Source: an uncultured Chitinophagaceae bacterium
Lineage (GTDB): Bacteria > Bacteroidota > Bacteroidia > Chitinophagales > Chitinophagaceae
Length of the DNA: 64,000 bases
Direction of reading: 5' to 3'
Assembly: GCA_937873715.1 (NCBI GenBank)
Contig: CALMYJ010000015.1
Coordinates: 1-64,000, forward strand
Shown: one piece after another, positions 46,850 through 55,720 of the stretch
How the letters are laid out: each line of letters begins with the position of its first letter
Position numbering within the stretch: the first letter of the stretch is position 1
Notes under the pieces: generated by a model
The model's input: only the letters and a program-made list of their open reading frames with translations
Database searches by the model: none
What the model was told of the DNA's origin: nothing
Translations under genes and position numbers: made by a program

Positions 46850-47914
46850 CTAAATTTTAAACATCCATTCATGCACATCTGCTTCCTTTCCATACTTAAT
46901 GGCATCCATACGGCGCTTTACTTCGGGAGATATTGTCCAGGCATCTACATCAAATTTCATATCAAAATCCCGGTAGGTTAATTCTTTGATGGGCGAAATA
47001 GTTGCAGCCGTACCGGTACCAAACACTTCTTTTAAAGTGCCTGCTTTATAAGCTTCCACAATTTCATCAATACTTAGCTGGCGTTCTTCCACCGTCAGCC
47101 CCATTTCTTTAAGCAGGGTAATAGTACTGTCCCGGGTTACCCCTGCCAGTATGGTACCGGCCTCGAGCCCGGGGGTTACAGCCGTATTGCCAATGATAAA
47201 AAACACATTCATTGTACCACATTCCTGTACATATTTATGCTCATAAGCATCTGTCCACAGCACCTGGTCGTATCCTTTTTTATGCGCTTCCTGCGATGGG
47301 TGAAGGGCGCCACCATAGTTGGCTGCTGCTTTTGTAAAACCAATACCGCCCTGTACGGCACGAACATATTTTTCCTCTACGTATATACGCATAGGTGCTG
47401 CATAATATGGCCCTGTAGGGCAGAGTATGATTAAGAATTTATACTTAGCACTTGGGCGTACACCAATAGCAAGATCGGTACTGAACATAAACGGGCGGAT
47501 GTACAGGGAATGATTGTCCATTGCCGGTATCCAGTTGCGTTCAATATCAATAAGGGTACGCAGACCTTCGATAAAAATTTCTTCGGGCACCTGCGGCATT
47601 TCCATCCTTGCGGCCGACAGGTTGAAGCGGCGCCAGTTATCATAAGGCCTGAACACCCAGGCATTACCATCTTCGCTTTTATACGCCTTAATACCCTCAA
47701 AAATAGCCTGGCCATAGTGCAATGCCGCCAATGACGGATCGAGGCTTAGCGGGCCGTATGGTTTTATTTCCGGTGTTTTCCATTCACCATCTTCATAATC
47801 GACCTCCAGCATGTGATCGGTAAAATATTTGCCGAAAGGAACATTTTTTAAGCTTATCCCTTCCAGTTTGCTGTGCTGTGTCCTGGTGATTTTAAAATCC
47901 GCTGCGCTGGTCAT
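46850..47914 (-). CDS. ilvE: Branched-chain amino acid aminotransferase
   Basis: A 354-residue PLP enzyme of fold type IV that transfers amino groups to and from Leu, Ile and Val. Family hallmarks are ALHYGQAIFEGIKAYK, the KKGYDQVLWTD region with the PLP lysine, VQECGTMNVFF, and GTGTAATISPI. Length matches the large (eukaryote-like, class II) branch. It is divergent from the HolD-like gene, with 58 bp between the start codons. Confidence 0.93.
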   Translation of the reverse strand: MTSAADFKITRTQHSKLEGISLKNVPFGKYFTDHMLEVDYEDGEWKTPEIKPYGPLSLDPSLAALHYGQAIFEGIKAYKSEDGNAWVFRPYDNWRRFNLSAARMEMPQVPEEIFIEGLRTLIDIERNWIPAMDNHSLYIRPFMFSTDLAIGVRPSAKYKFLIILCPTGPYYAAPMRIYVEEKYVRAVQGGIGFTKAAANYGGALHPSQEAHKKGYDQVLWTDAYEHKYVQECGTMNVFFIIGNTAVTPGLEAGTILAGVTRDSTITLLKEMGLTVEERQLSIDEIVEAYKAGTLKEVFGTGTAATISPIKELTYRDFDMKFDVDAWTISPEVKRRMDAIKYGKEADVHEWMFKI

Positions 47915-47972
47915 AATCCATTAATTTTACAACAAAGAAACGAAAAAAAGACCGTTGTTAAAGAACCTTACA

Positions 47973-48473
47973 ATGAGTTTAAACAATATTACGCTTCCAC
48001 CAAATACCATCTGCCAGTTGTATACCAAAGTTTTGGTAGAAGCCCCCACCCCTGTACCCACCCTGCAAAAGCAAACTGATACCAATTTTGTATTCCTGGG
48101 TAAAAACAAAAAGCATATCACTATTGCGGTGAATAACCCCGCCGTTTTACACCTGCCGGATGATGAACTGAGTTTTTTGATGGGTATATTGGCTGCCTGT
48201 AAACTTACTATTGAAGATGTGGCTATACTGAACTTAGCCAAAAACAATCCCTGCAATTACCAGGATATTGCCACCCGGCTTGGTGCGGTACAGGTATTGC
48301 TTTTTGGCATAAAGCCAGGCAATATTGACCTTCCGCTGGATTTTCCGCCTTACCAGGTACAGCGGTATAATCAGCAGGGCTATCTTGCAGCTCCGGCACT
48401 ATCCCTGTTGCAAAATGATAAAGCAGAAAAAATAAAATTGTGGAACAGTCTTAAAATTATGTTCTCCCTATAA
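47973..48473 (+). CDS. Hypothetical protein, possibly DNA polymerase III psi (HolD)-like
   Basis: A 166-residue protein from the ATG at 47973 (an in-frame TTG at 47955 is possible). The Cys-containing N-terminal half is variable. The C-terminal part, YLAAPALSLLQNDKAEKIKLWNSLK, resembles the end of E. coli HolD (VASPALTDL ... LWQQI), and the preceding LPDDELSFLMGILAACKLTIEDVAIL matches in position and pattern. I think this is a candidate clamp-loader psi-type subunit, but similarity is low and no motif is decisive. It precedes rdgB by 4 bp and is cotranscribed with it. Confidence 0.45.
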   Translation: MSLNNITLPPNTICQLYTKVLVEAPTPVPTLQKQTDTNFVFLGKNKKHITIAVNNPAVLHLPDDELSFLMGILAACKLTIEDVAILNLAKNNPCNYQDIATRLGAVQVLLFGIKPGNIDLPLDFPPYQVQRYNQQGYLAAPALSLLQNDKAEKIKLWNSLKIMFSL

Positions 48474-48477
48474 AGTA

Positions 48478-49083
48478 ATGGATACACTCATCTTTGCCAC
48501 CAATAATGCTCATAAAACTGCCGAAATCAGGAAGGTACTGGATGGCCGTTTTTATGTAATCAGCCTGAAAGAAGCGGGTATAGATAAGGATATACCGGAG
48601 CCGCATGATACACTGGAGGCCAATGCTACTGAAAAATCGCAAACCATACACCGCCTTACCGGCACCAATTGTTTTAGTGAAGATACCGGCCTTTTTGTAG
48701 ATGCCCTAAATGGTGCACCCGGTGTAAAAAGTGCCCGATATGCCGGGCCAAACAGCCAGGCACAGGATAATATTACCAAACTGTTGCAGGCATTGGATGG
48801 CAAGCCAGCCCGTACAGCCCGTTTTAGAACTATTATTTCGCTGATACTGGATGGCGTGGAACATCAGTTTGAAGGTGTATGCGAGGGCATCATTATAAAT
48901 GAGCAGCGTGGAAGCAACGGTTTTGGATACGACCCCGTCTTTGTACCAAACGGCAGCAGCAAAACATTTGCTGAGATGGATATGGCCGAAAAAAGCCTGT
49001 ACAGCCACAGGAAAAAGGCAATGGAGAAAATGATTGGGCACCTTACCGGCAACCAAACTTTACCTGCAAAAAACAATCTTTAA
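48478..49083 (+). CDS. rdgB: RdgB/HAM1 non-canonical purine NTP pyrophosphatase
   Basis: A 201-residue enzyme that hydrolyses dITP and XTP to monophosphates, keeping deaminated purines out of DNA and RNA. The start LIFATNNAHKTAEIRKVL, the SEDTGLFVDALNGAPGVKSARYAG core and the GSNGFGYDPVF block are diagnostic. It lies 4 bp after the HolD-like gene and 20 bp before an ECF sigma gene. Confidence 0.93.
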   Translation: MDTLIFATNNAHKTAEIRKVLDGRFYVISLKEAGIDKDIPEPHDTLEANATEKSQTIHRLTGTNCFSEDTGLFVDALNGAPGVKSARYAGPNSQAQDNITKLLQALDGKPARTARFRTIISLILDGVEHQFEGVCEGIIINEQRGSNGFGYDPVFVPNGSSKTFAEMDMAEKSLYSHRKKAMEKMIGHLTGNQTLPAKNNL

Positions 49084-49103
49084 ACCTTATTATCAAAATA
49101 CGA

Positions 49104-49652
49104 TTGAGCAACCATCCTGTTAGTGAAACCGACTTGATACGGGGATGCATTTCCGGCGACAGAAAGATGCAGGAAATGCTTTATGGCAGGTTTGCGCCCA
49201 AAATGTATGCCGTGTGCCTGCGCTACAGCAACAATGCAGAAGATGCCTGCGATTTGCTGCAGGATGGCTTTATTAAAGTGTATAAAAACCTGGAGAAGTA
49301 CCGTGGCGAAGGCTCATTTGAAGGCTGGATAAGAAGAATTTTTGTAAACACCTCTATTGAACATTTCAGGCGTAAAACAAAAATTGGCAACACTACCGAG
49401 CCGCACGAAAATCATGTGGAAGATATTGAACCAACGGCTATGGATATGCTTGCTGAAAAAGATATTATACAATTGATTCAGCAACTGAGCCCCGGGTACA
49501 GGCAGGTGTTCAATATGTATGTGGTAGAGGGGTATACGCATAAAGAGATAGGCGAAATATTGGGTATAAGCGAAGGAACCAGTAAATCGCAACTGGCAAG
49601 GGCCAAAGTAATACTGCAAAAAATGGTGCAGGAAAAATTACAAAACAGCTAA
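49104..49652 (+). CDS. ECF RNA polymerase sigma factor
   Basis: A 182-residue sigma-70 family factor. Region 2 is YGRFAPKMYAVCLRYSNNAEDACDLLQDGFIKVYKNLEKYRGEGSFEGWIRRI-like (residues about 25-78), and region 4 is LSPGYRQVFNMYVVEGYTHKEIGEILGISEGTSKSQLARA. The start is a TTG at 49104; no ATG lies upstream in frame and the first internal one would cut region 2. The anti-sigma-like gene begins 2 bp after its stop, so the two are coupled. Confidence 0.88.
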   Translation: MSNHPVSETDLIRGCISGDRKMQEMLYGRFAPKMYAVCLRYSNNAEDACDLLQDGFIKVYKNLEKYRGEGSFEGWIRRIFVNTSIEHFRRKTKIGNTTEPHENHVEDIEPTAMDMLAEKDIIQLIQQLSPGYRQVFNMYVVEGYTHKEIGEILGISEGTSKSQLARAKVILQKMVQEKLQNS

Positions 49653-49654
49653 AC

Positions 49655-50560
49655 ATGTCCGGCAACTGGAAAAAAAGAATCGAGCAATTTGAACAGGCAC
49701 CCCCACCGGGTGTTTGGGAAAGCATTGCCCAAAAGCTGGATGACAATAAAACCACCCTTCAGCAACGCCTGCTGCAACATGAAGCTCCCCCCCCTCCTGC
49801 TGCCTGGGAACACATTACGGCCAGCCTGAATGCACAACAACAAAGCAGCACCCCGGTAATTGCACTACCTAAAAAAAATAACAAGCAGGGATTGTATTAT
49901 GCCATTGCAGCATCAATACTTCTTATACTGTTTGCCGGTGTTTTTTATTTCAATCAAAACAAATTAAAAAATTCAACGGCAGCAGTAAACCATACCGGCA
50001 CCAACAGTGCTATCAGCAATACCAATACAGATACAATTACACAGCACAACCATACAGTGGCTGCAACAAGAGCAAAAACCAGCATCGCCGCAACCCCGGT
50101 GTATACCAACACAAAAAAAGCTACAAGCCCTGTAGCAGTAACGCAGGACGATACCGACTCTATTGCCGACGAGCCGATACAACTGAGTTATATTACAATG
50201 AGTGAGCCGCTAACACTGGCAGGCCCACCAGAACTTGACAAACATAAAAAACTGCTTAATCCCGAAGGGAATATCATTACCGATATTGCCCTGATGAACG
50301 TACCCAGCACTTATATTATGATTATTGGCCCCAATGGTGATGAACTAAGGGTATCTACAAAATTTTCGAAGCTGGTTAACTATATCAATGATAAACTACC
50401 GGCATCTGAAGAATACCTGGATAAGGTAATTAAAGAAGGTACTTACTGGAAGGGCAAGTTTAAAAACTGGCGGGACAAAATGATTCAAAACACCATTACC
50501 CCATCACCTTCAAATTTTATGGATATTATTGAACTGAGTAAGCTTGTAAAAGAAAAATAA
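49655..50560 (+). CDS. Putative membrane anti-sigma factor
   Basis: A 301-residue protein with one membrane helix (about residues 83-103, LYYAIAASILLILFAGVFYF). The cytoplasmic N-terminus has two similar short segments, EQAPPPGVWESIAQKL and EAPPPPAAWEHITASL, which could bind the sigma factor. The periplasmic part is Thr/Asn-rich and then structured (YIMIIGPNGDELRVSTKFSKLV). No zinc-binding motif is seen. Its immediate position after the ECF sigma gene is the main argument. The signal it senses is unknown. Confidence 0.7.
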   Translation: MSGNWKKRIEQFEQAPPPGVWESIAQKLDDNKTTLQQRLLQHEAPPPPAAWEHITASLNAQQQSSTPVIALPKKNNKQGLYYAIAASILLILFAGVFYFNQNKLKNSTAAVNHTGTNSAISNTNTDTITQHNHTVAATRAKTSIAATPVYTNTKKATSPVAVTQDDTDSIADEPIQLSYITMSEPLTLAGPPELDKHKKLLNPEGNIITDIALMNVPSTYIMIIGPNGDELRVSTKFSKLVNYINDKLPASEEYLDKVIKEGTYWKGKFKNWRDKMIQNTITPSPSNFMDIIELSKLVKEK

Positions 50561-50583
50561 AAACACACTTTTATTTGAGGTAT

Positions 50584-50610
50584 AATCCTGCCGGTTGGCA
50601 GGATTTTTAT
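50584..50610 (+). terminator. Terminator of the sigma/anti-sigma operon
   Basis: AATCCTGCC (50584-50592), loop GGTT, GGCAGGATT (50597-50605), then TTTATTTTA. It lies 23 bp after the stop. Confidence 0.85.
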
Positions 50611-50638
50611 TTTATTTGTTTGAGCAAACAACTGCAAT

Positions 50639-51079
50639 ATGTTTACAGCAAAAATTGAAATCCCGGCTACAAATGCACTGGCACAAATTATTATCCCGGT
50701 GCGTATTTCTGATATCAACTATGGCAATCATGTAGGCAACGATGCTTTTGTATCGCTGATACATGAAGCAAGGGTACAATGGCTGGCCGCCAATAATTAC
50801 AGCGAACTGGATGCCGGTGGTGCCGGTATGATTATGAGCAGCCTTGCGATAGAATTTAAAAAAGAAGCATTTTACGGCGATACGATACAAGTAGAACTTT
50901 ACGCTGGCGCAATTAATGGTGCAAGGTTTGAAATATATTATCGTATGCAGGCCCTGCGCCAGGGTAACCCGGTAATAATAGCACTGGCTTTTACCGGTAT
51001 GGTAAGCTTTGACTATGCCCGTAAAAGGCCTGTACCGGTTAGCAGCAAACTGATGCAATTGTTAAAAGGGGAACAGTAA
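50639..51079 (+). CDS. Acyl-CoA thioesterase, 4HBT hot-dog fold
   Basis: A 146-residue single hot-dog domain. The active-site region VRISDINYGNHVGNDAFVSLIHEAR has the Asp and the Asn/His placement of the 4-hydroxybenzoyl-CoA/YbgC type. It hydrolyses acyl-CoA thioesters of uncertain chain; no signal or membrane segment is present. It begins 33 bp after the terminator hairpin and stands alone. Confidence 0.82.
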   Translation: MFTAKIEIPATNALAQIIIPVRISDINYGNHVGNDAFVSLIHEARVQWLAANNYSELDAGGAGMIMSSLAIEFKKEAFYGDTIQVELYAGAINGARFEIYYRMQALRQGNPVIIALAFTGMVSFDYARKRPVPVSSKLMQLLKGEQ

Positions 51080-51525
51080 GCTGGTATACCTCCGAGACCA
51101 CCAAGGCAGCGATTTTGGCATTCCGTCCAGTTGGCTATCGGGAGAGGAATCGGTTAAACGTATTTTTTCATTCCGATTCCGCCATAGCGGAAGAGGAATC
51201 TGCCTAATAATGGTACATACGCCCAGCGCCTGCTGCACAGCCCGGCAGATCCTTCGTACCTCAGGATGACAGATCGAGTAAGACTTTGCCATTCCAATAG
51301 CTACCCAGAGAGAAATATTTGAAAAGTATTTTATCATTCCGACCCGATAACAATCGGGAGAGGAATTGGCTAGACAGTAAAACTGAAGCTGAACATTTAT
51401 CACATTTACCAACAGATCCTTCACTGCGTTCAGGATGACAGGGAAGCCGGCAGATCCTTCGTACCTCAGGATGACAGCATAAATGCTATATCAGACAAAA
51501 ATGGATTAGACGGAGTGGTTTTTTA
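51080..51525. repeat. Gene-free region packed with dispersed intergenic repeats
   Basis: It carries an exact 31-bp direct repeat (51242-51272 and 51447-51477), the inverted copy (51168-51198) of 34847-34877, a related sequence around 51411-51440, and a CCCGAT/ATCGGG hairpin near 51343. No coding frame is supported. The repeats are short, end in similar words (CAGGATGACAG) and appear only in intergenic DNA. Confidence 0.75.
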
Positions 51526-52266
51526 CTACAAATGATTCCATATTTTCCAACTGGCCTCGGCCTGCAGTATCAGCATCTCATAACCATTTTGTACCGTGGC
51601 TCCTTTTTCTTTTCCTTTTTGTAAAAACAAGGTTTCGGAGGGTTTGTACACCAGGTCGTACAGGTAATGCTGTGGAGTTAGTAATTGGTAAGGGATATCC
51701 GGACAGGTACCATAGTTGGGCTCCATACCGGCAGGGCTGCAGTTGATTATCAACGGGTACCCGGCCATAATTTGTTCGTTTATGGCTGAATAGGTAATAT
51801 ATCCGGGGGCAGGATTTTCATTCCTGGAAACAATTAAAAATTCTATGCCTCTTTTTTTTAGTACATACTGTACTGCTTTAGAAGCGCCACCAGAACCTAA
51901 TACAAGAGCTTTTTGATGGTTGGGTTTCAATAATGCAGCAAAACTGGCTTCAAAGCCGATGATATCTGTATTATGGGCTTTGAGTTTCCCTTCGCTAATT
52001 TTTATACTGTTTGTTGCACCTATAAATTTTACTTCGTCCGATACCTCATCTATATACTGCATTACTGTTTCCTTATACGGAATGGTAACACTCAACCCCT
52101 TTAAATTTGGGTGTGCTTTTAACAATGCAGGAAATTGTTCAATTGACGGTATGGGGAATGCTTCAAAAGCACAATCCGTAATACCTTCCTGCTGAAATTT
52201 TTGGGTAAAATACTGTTTGGAAAAAGAGTGCCCCAGGGGGTACCCGATTAAGCCATATAAATTCAT
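51526..52266 (-). CDS. aroE: Shikimate dehydrogenase
   Basis: A 246-residue enzyme of aromatic amino acid synthesis reducing 3-dehydroshikimate with NADPH. GYPLGHSFS binds shikimate, SVTIPYKE carries the catalytic lysine, HNTDIIGFEAS holds the partner Asp, and GSGGASKAVQYVL is the cofactor loop. It is slightly shorter than E. coli AroE (272). Its start overlaps the stop of the phosphosulfolactate synthase gene by one base, so the two are cotranslated. Confidence 0.92.
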   Translation of the reverse strand: MNLYGLIGYPLGHSFSKQYFTQKFQQEGITDCAFEAFPIPSIEQFPALLKAHPNLKGLSVTIPYKETVMQYIDEVSDEVKFIGATNSIKISEGKLKAHNTDIIGFEASFAALLKPNHQKALVLGSGGASKAVQYVLKKRGIEFLIVSRNENPAPGYITYSAINEQIMAGYPLIINCSPAGMEPNYGTCPDIPYQLLTPQHYLYDLVYKPSETLFLQKGKEKGATVQNGYEMLILQAEASWKIWNHL

Positions 52267-53036
52267 CAGGCGGTTTCTTTATCTAGGTAAAGTGAAAATG
52301 TATCACCCCTCAGGCCTATACGCATACTTTCGAGTGCTATTACTTCGGATGGAGCGATATTGCCGAGGTTAACATTACAACCAATAAGCTCTAAAAAATA
52401 AAGTTGTTGTGCTTTTTGGGGTGCTTCCCAAATAATTTTTTCTTCGGGTATTTGTGTGAGTATTTCCTGCACCAGCCCTTCCCTTACCTCGCCTGAGCCA
52501 CGGTATATCCCTACATTACCGGCCTCACGGGCTTCGGCAATTACATAGGTTGAGCCAGCTTCTATCTCGGCTTTCATCAGTTCAATCCACTTATAGGGCG
52601 GAATAATATGTGCAGCATCTTTACTACCTACCTCACTGAGTACAATGCCATGCTTTGTAAGTTTTTCAATATAGCCGCACTTTTCAGCATGGGGTATAGT
52701 AATGGAACCATCGCTTACTTCCATGTATTGTACGCCAAATTCCCTGCAAACGTTAATATAGTCTTCAAATTGGTTGCGTACCAAAAAAGCTTCAAAGAGT
52801 GTACCGCCAAAATAGATGGGAATATCGTAGGAACGGTATATCTCCAGTTTTTCTTTAAGGTTTGGGGTTACATAAGATGTGCCAAAGCCCAGCTTAACAA
52901 TATCTACATGCGGATGAGATACACTCATAAAGTTGGCCGCTTCCTGAATGCTAAGCCCTTTATCCATCACCATTGTAATACCATGCTCACGGGGTTTTGT
53001 ATTGCGTTCGGGAATCTGCGACAGGTGAAAATTCAT
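52266..53036 (-). CDS. Phosphosulfolactate synthase (ComA) family protein
   Basis: A 256-residue TIM-barrel protein. KPREHGITMVMDKGLSI, VDIVKLGFGTSYV, IPIYFGGTLFE and MEVSDGSITIP are ComA-family signatures. In methanogens ComA adds sulfite to phosphoenolpyruvate as the first step to coenzyme M, and a Bacillus homologue serves sulfolactate formation. Bacteroidota lack coenzyme M, so a route to sulfolactate, cysteate or sulfonolipids is conceivable but unproven. The one-base overlap with aroE gives no direct functional clue. Confidence 0.85.
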   Translation of the reverse strand: MNFHLSQIPERNTKPREHGITMVMDKGLSIQEAANFMSVSHPHVDIVKLGFGTSYVTPNLKEKLEIYRSYDIPIYFGGTLFEAFLVRNQFEDYINVCREFGVQYMEVSDGSITIPHAEKCGYIEKLTKHGIVLSEVGSKDAAHIIPPYKWIELMKAEIEAGSTYVIAEAREAGNVGIYRGSGEVREGLVQEILTQIPEEKIIWEAPQKAQQLYFLELIGCNVNLGNIAPSEVIALESMRIGLRGDTFSLYLDKETA

Positions 53037-53137
53037 GAATCCTTTTTTATTTGGCGCAAAGATAATTACGGGGAACTAAAAAGACAGCAGTGTATCTGCC
53101 AACAGCTATCAAACCGTTTAAAGATGGGTAAAACTTA

Positions 53138-54556
53138 TTACTTATGCTTTTTTTTGTAACGGGCAATTACGTCCACTATCAATTGGTTTTGGAGTAATGC
53201 AGGGTTAAGTTCCAGCAGTTTTTTTACAAGTCTGGAATTTTGTTCCATACCTGCTTCCAACTGCAACAAAGCTTCCTTTGTTTTGCCGGTAGCCAGCAAA
53301 AAAGCACATTTATAAAATCGAAAAACGGGCTTGCCGCCAGTAAATTGTAATGCATGTTCTACATATTCTACACCTTCTTCAAAACAGTTGGCCTGGTACA
53401 GGCATGCTAACAGTTCAATCCAGCCACTGGAATTTTTGGGTTTTACTTTTACCACATTTCCAAAATACAGCACAGCCTCTTCTACCTTACCCATTTGCAC
53501 ACAACACTGCCCCATTGCCAGGTTATATTCTGGCTGCAGGCGATATATCTGCATAGCGGTTTGCAAATTTTTTATCGCACTTTCCCATGCCCCTTCGTTC
53601 ATATAAGTGCAGGCTATTTTGAAGTAAAGCTGGCTGTTTTCCTGGCTAAGGTGGGTGGCCTTACGGTAATGAAATCTTGCCTGGGCATAATTTTTCATTT
53701 TATCGTAGCAATGGGCAATGGCTTCGTATATCACATCTTCGGGCCGGGCAAGTTCCAGCACACGCTGTAATACTTCTATTGCATCTTTATACCGGCGCAG
53801 GCGCAGGTAAGCATCCCCCATATTTCGCAACGCATAGTCAAATTTTTCATCTATCGCCACAGCATACTGGTAAGCATCTATTGCTTTTTCGTACAATTTA
53901 AGCCCCTGGTAAGCGGCACCCAGGTTGAACCATGCCAGTTCATTAAATGGATACTCATCAATAATGGCCTGGTGCAGCCGGATACCCTCTTCATTCCTGC
54001 CGGTAAAATCGGTCCAAAAACAAATTTTGTAAAGTGCTTCTTCATTACTGGGGTCCATTTCAAGCACCAGTTTAAGGCAGTCGTACACTTTATCAAAGTT
54101 TTCGTAATCATCATACACATCCGCCAGTTCAAAGAGTAAATCTATTTTTTCGTCACCTTCAAAATAATGCAAAGCAGCTTCAAGTACTGTTGCTGCCTTT
54201 TCCTGACGGTCAAGTGCCAGGTAAACATCGGTTTTTAAAATATACAGATTTACATCCCCCTTGTCCAATATGGCCGAATCTTCAAGTATACGGAGTGCTG
54301 CCTTGTAATCTTTACTGGCAATTAATAGATCAGCCTTTTTGATGAGTAAATCTGAAGAATAAGGAAATTGCTCTACCGCATAATCTGCCGCTTCCAGTGC
54401 CAGTGGCAACTGGTCTTTTTCATCGTAATAATCAATGATTTTCCCGAAAGAATCTTCTTCGAGGTAGGAGTGGTTTTTCCCGGATTTTAAGTTTTCAAAT
54501 TGCCTCAAAAGTTCCTTTAACTCCTCCCTGTCTTGCCTGTAAGGATAATTGCTCAT
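53138..54556 (-). CDS. TPR-repeat protein
   Basis: A 472-residue cytosolic-looking protein built almost entirely of tetratricopeptide repeats. At least ten units are visible, for example AWFNLGAAYQGLKLYEKAIDAYQYAVAIDEKFDYALRNMG-type helices. No signal, membrane segment or enzymatic domain is seen, so it should be a scaffold for protein contacts. It lies upstream of the ComA-family gene with a 101-bp gap and is probably a separate transcript. Partners are unknown. Confidence 0.85.
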   Translation of the reverse strand: MSNYPYRQDREELKELLRQFENLKSGKNHSYLEEDSFGKIIDYYDEKDQLPLALEAADYAVEQFPYSSDLLIKKADLLIASKDYKAALRILEDSAILDKGDVNLYILKTDVYLALDRQEKAATVLEAALHYFEGDEKIDLLFELADVYDDYENFDKVYDCLKLVLEMDPSNEEALYKICFWTDFTGRNEEGIRLHQAIIDEYPFNELAWFNLGAAYQGLKLYEKAIDAYQYAVAIDEKFDYALRNMGDAYLRLRRYKDAIEVLQRVLELARPEDVIYEAIAHCYDKMKNYAQARFHYRKATHLSQENSQLYFKIACTYMNEGAWESAIKNLQTAMQIYRLQPEYNLAMGQCCVQMGKVEEAVLYFGNVVKVKPKNSSGWIELLACLYQANCFEEGVEYVEHALQFTGGKPVFRFYKCAFLLATGKTKEALLQLEAGMEQNSRLVKKLLELNPALLQNQLIVDVIARYKKKHK

Positions 54557-54663
54557 GTGATAGTGGGTTTCTGTAAATTACATGAATTTGAACAAACATC
54601 GTTTTTTTTGTAACCTTTTTTATTTCTGTGCGTTAAATAACTGTGAAAATAATGGATAAGCGG

Positions 54664-54696
54664 TTTGTGGATTAACAATTTATTTGGTTACATTTG
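54664..54696 (+). promoter_or_regulatory. Bacteroidota-type promoter
   Basis: TTTG (54664-54667) and TACATTTG (54689-54696) are 21 nt apart, 21 bp before the ATG of the next gene. The expected leader is very short. Confidence 0.6.
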
Positions 54697-54717
54697 TATC
54701 GTCATTAAATCATTGCC

Positions 54718-55068
54718 ATGAAGCAAATTTTTAAAAAAGTACTGGTTATCACACTGCTTACGGGCATTGTGGGTGCCGTATTTGCTGATCGTGGCACCGG
54801 TAAAAAAGCTAAAACAAACCTCAACATAGCTACCGGTATCAACCTTAAAAGTTCTATTGGTTTCAATTTAAAATCAGGATTAAGTTATAAAGGAAGCCTG
54901 CTTTCTACCAATAATACCCCTACTATCGGCAGTGGTATCGTAAATAATTCATTGGTTACTTACCAAAAGGGAAATATCACTTATATACTGCCGTATACAT
55001 ATAAAATTGCCGTACCAGAAATAACACCAGGCTACACAGGTGTAAAAATTATTATCAGACCTCATTAA
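54718..55068 (+). CDS. Small secreted protein of unknown function
   Basis: A 116-residue protein with signal MKQIFKKVLVITLLTGIVGAVFA. The mature part has KTNLNIATGINLKSSIGFNLKSGLSYKG-type short beta repeats and ends in YTGVKIIIRPH. I recognise no family. A good promoter precedes it and a very strong terminator follows, so it is a compact single-gene unit that is probably well expressed. Confidence 0.7.
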   Translation: MKQIFKKVLVITLLTGIVGAVFADRGTGKKAKTNLNIATGINLKSSIGFNLKSGLSYKGSLLSTNNTPTIGSGIVNNSLVTYQKGNITYILPYTYKIAVPEITPGYTGVKIIIRPH

Positions 55069-55085
55069 TACAAGAAATACATTAA

Positions 55086-55116
55086 AAAAGCCCCGTAGTT
55101 ACGGGGCTTTTCTTTT
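55086..55116 (+). terminator. Strong terminator
   Basis: AAAAGCCCCGTA and TACGGGGCTTTT form a perfect 12-bp stem around GT, followed by CTTTTT. It could also act on the convergent gene at 55144. Confidence 0.9.
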
Positions 55117-55143
55117 TACAAATACTTTGGTTAACCCTAAGCC

Positions 55144-55656
55144 TTAAGGCATACCATTAACCTTAGATGACCTCAGCATGGTGCCATAATCCATTTTATT
55201 TGAAAGGGCATTAACAGCCCTCGCTATTCGGCTAACCAGGGTTTTTTCGGTTTTGGCACTATCTATCCATTTGCTAAAGTAGCGCTGGTGCGATGGGGTT
55301 AAAGTTTCAAAATAAGCCACAGCTTCCGGCTCCTCTGCCATACATTCTAAAAAAACAGGATTTATCGTATATACTTCTTTATCCTCCTCCAGTTGTACCA
55401 AAAGCCGGGCACCTTTACGCTTGCCGGTACCTTTTCGCATAGCAGCATTAACGGGAAGAATGAAGTTGCCGTCGCCCACCGGTATTAAGGATGCCTGGCT
55501 GATGACAAACGCATCGAGCAGCCCTTTTACTTTAAAAGATTTTTTTGTGCCTGCCTTTATTTCCCGGGCTATGGTTACAGGTATTTCAATATAAGTCCAG
55601 CCGGTTTTGTCGGCTTGCTTTTCAAATTTTTGCAGCGTTGCTTCAAACTGAACCAT
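55144..55656 (-). CDS. DUF1905/YdeI-like (OmdA) protein
   Basis: A 170-residue protein: an N-terminal DUF1905 barrel (VQFEATLQKFEKQADKTGWTYIEIP ... FKVKGLLDAF) and a C-terminal bacteriocin-protection/OmdA-type segment (FETLTPSHQRYFSKWIDSAKTEKTLVSRIARA). Such fusions are frequent in Bacteroidota; their biochemical role is not known. It has no signal peptide. Confidence 0.82.
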   Translation of the reverse strand: MVQFEATLQKFEKQADKTGWTYIEIPVTIAREIKAGTKKSFKVKGLLDAFVISQASLIPVGDGNFILPVNAAMRKGTGKRKGARLLVQLEEDKEVYTINPVFLECMAEEPEAVAYFETLTPSHQRYFSKWIDSAKTEKTLVSRIARAVNALSNKMDYGTMLRSSKVNGMP

Positions 55657-55670
55657 ACTGCCAAAATAAA

Positions 55671-55699
55671 AAAATCCACAGGCAATACCTGCGGATTTT
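55671..55699 (-). terminator. Terminator of the DUF4394 gene
   Basis: AAAATCCACAGG and CCTGCGGATTTT pair with one mismatch around CAATA. It lies 22 bp after the stop of 55721-57256. Confidence 0.8.
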
Positions 55700-55720
55700 T
55701 GAACTTTACTTTGTACGGCA

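Noticed and set aside
46850..47972. An attenuator for branched-chain amino acids before ilvE
   Set aside because: Only 58 bp separate ilvE from the divergent gene, and no leader ORF with Leu, Ile or Val codon runs is present.
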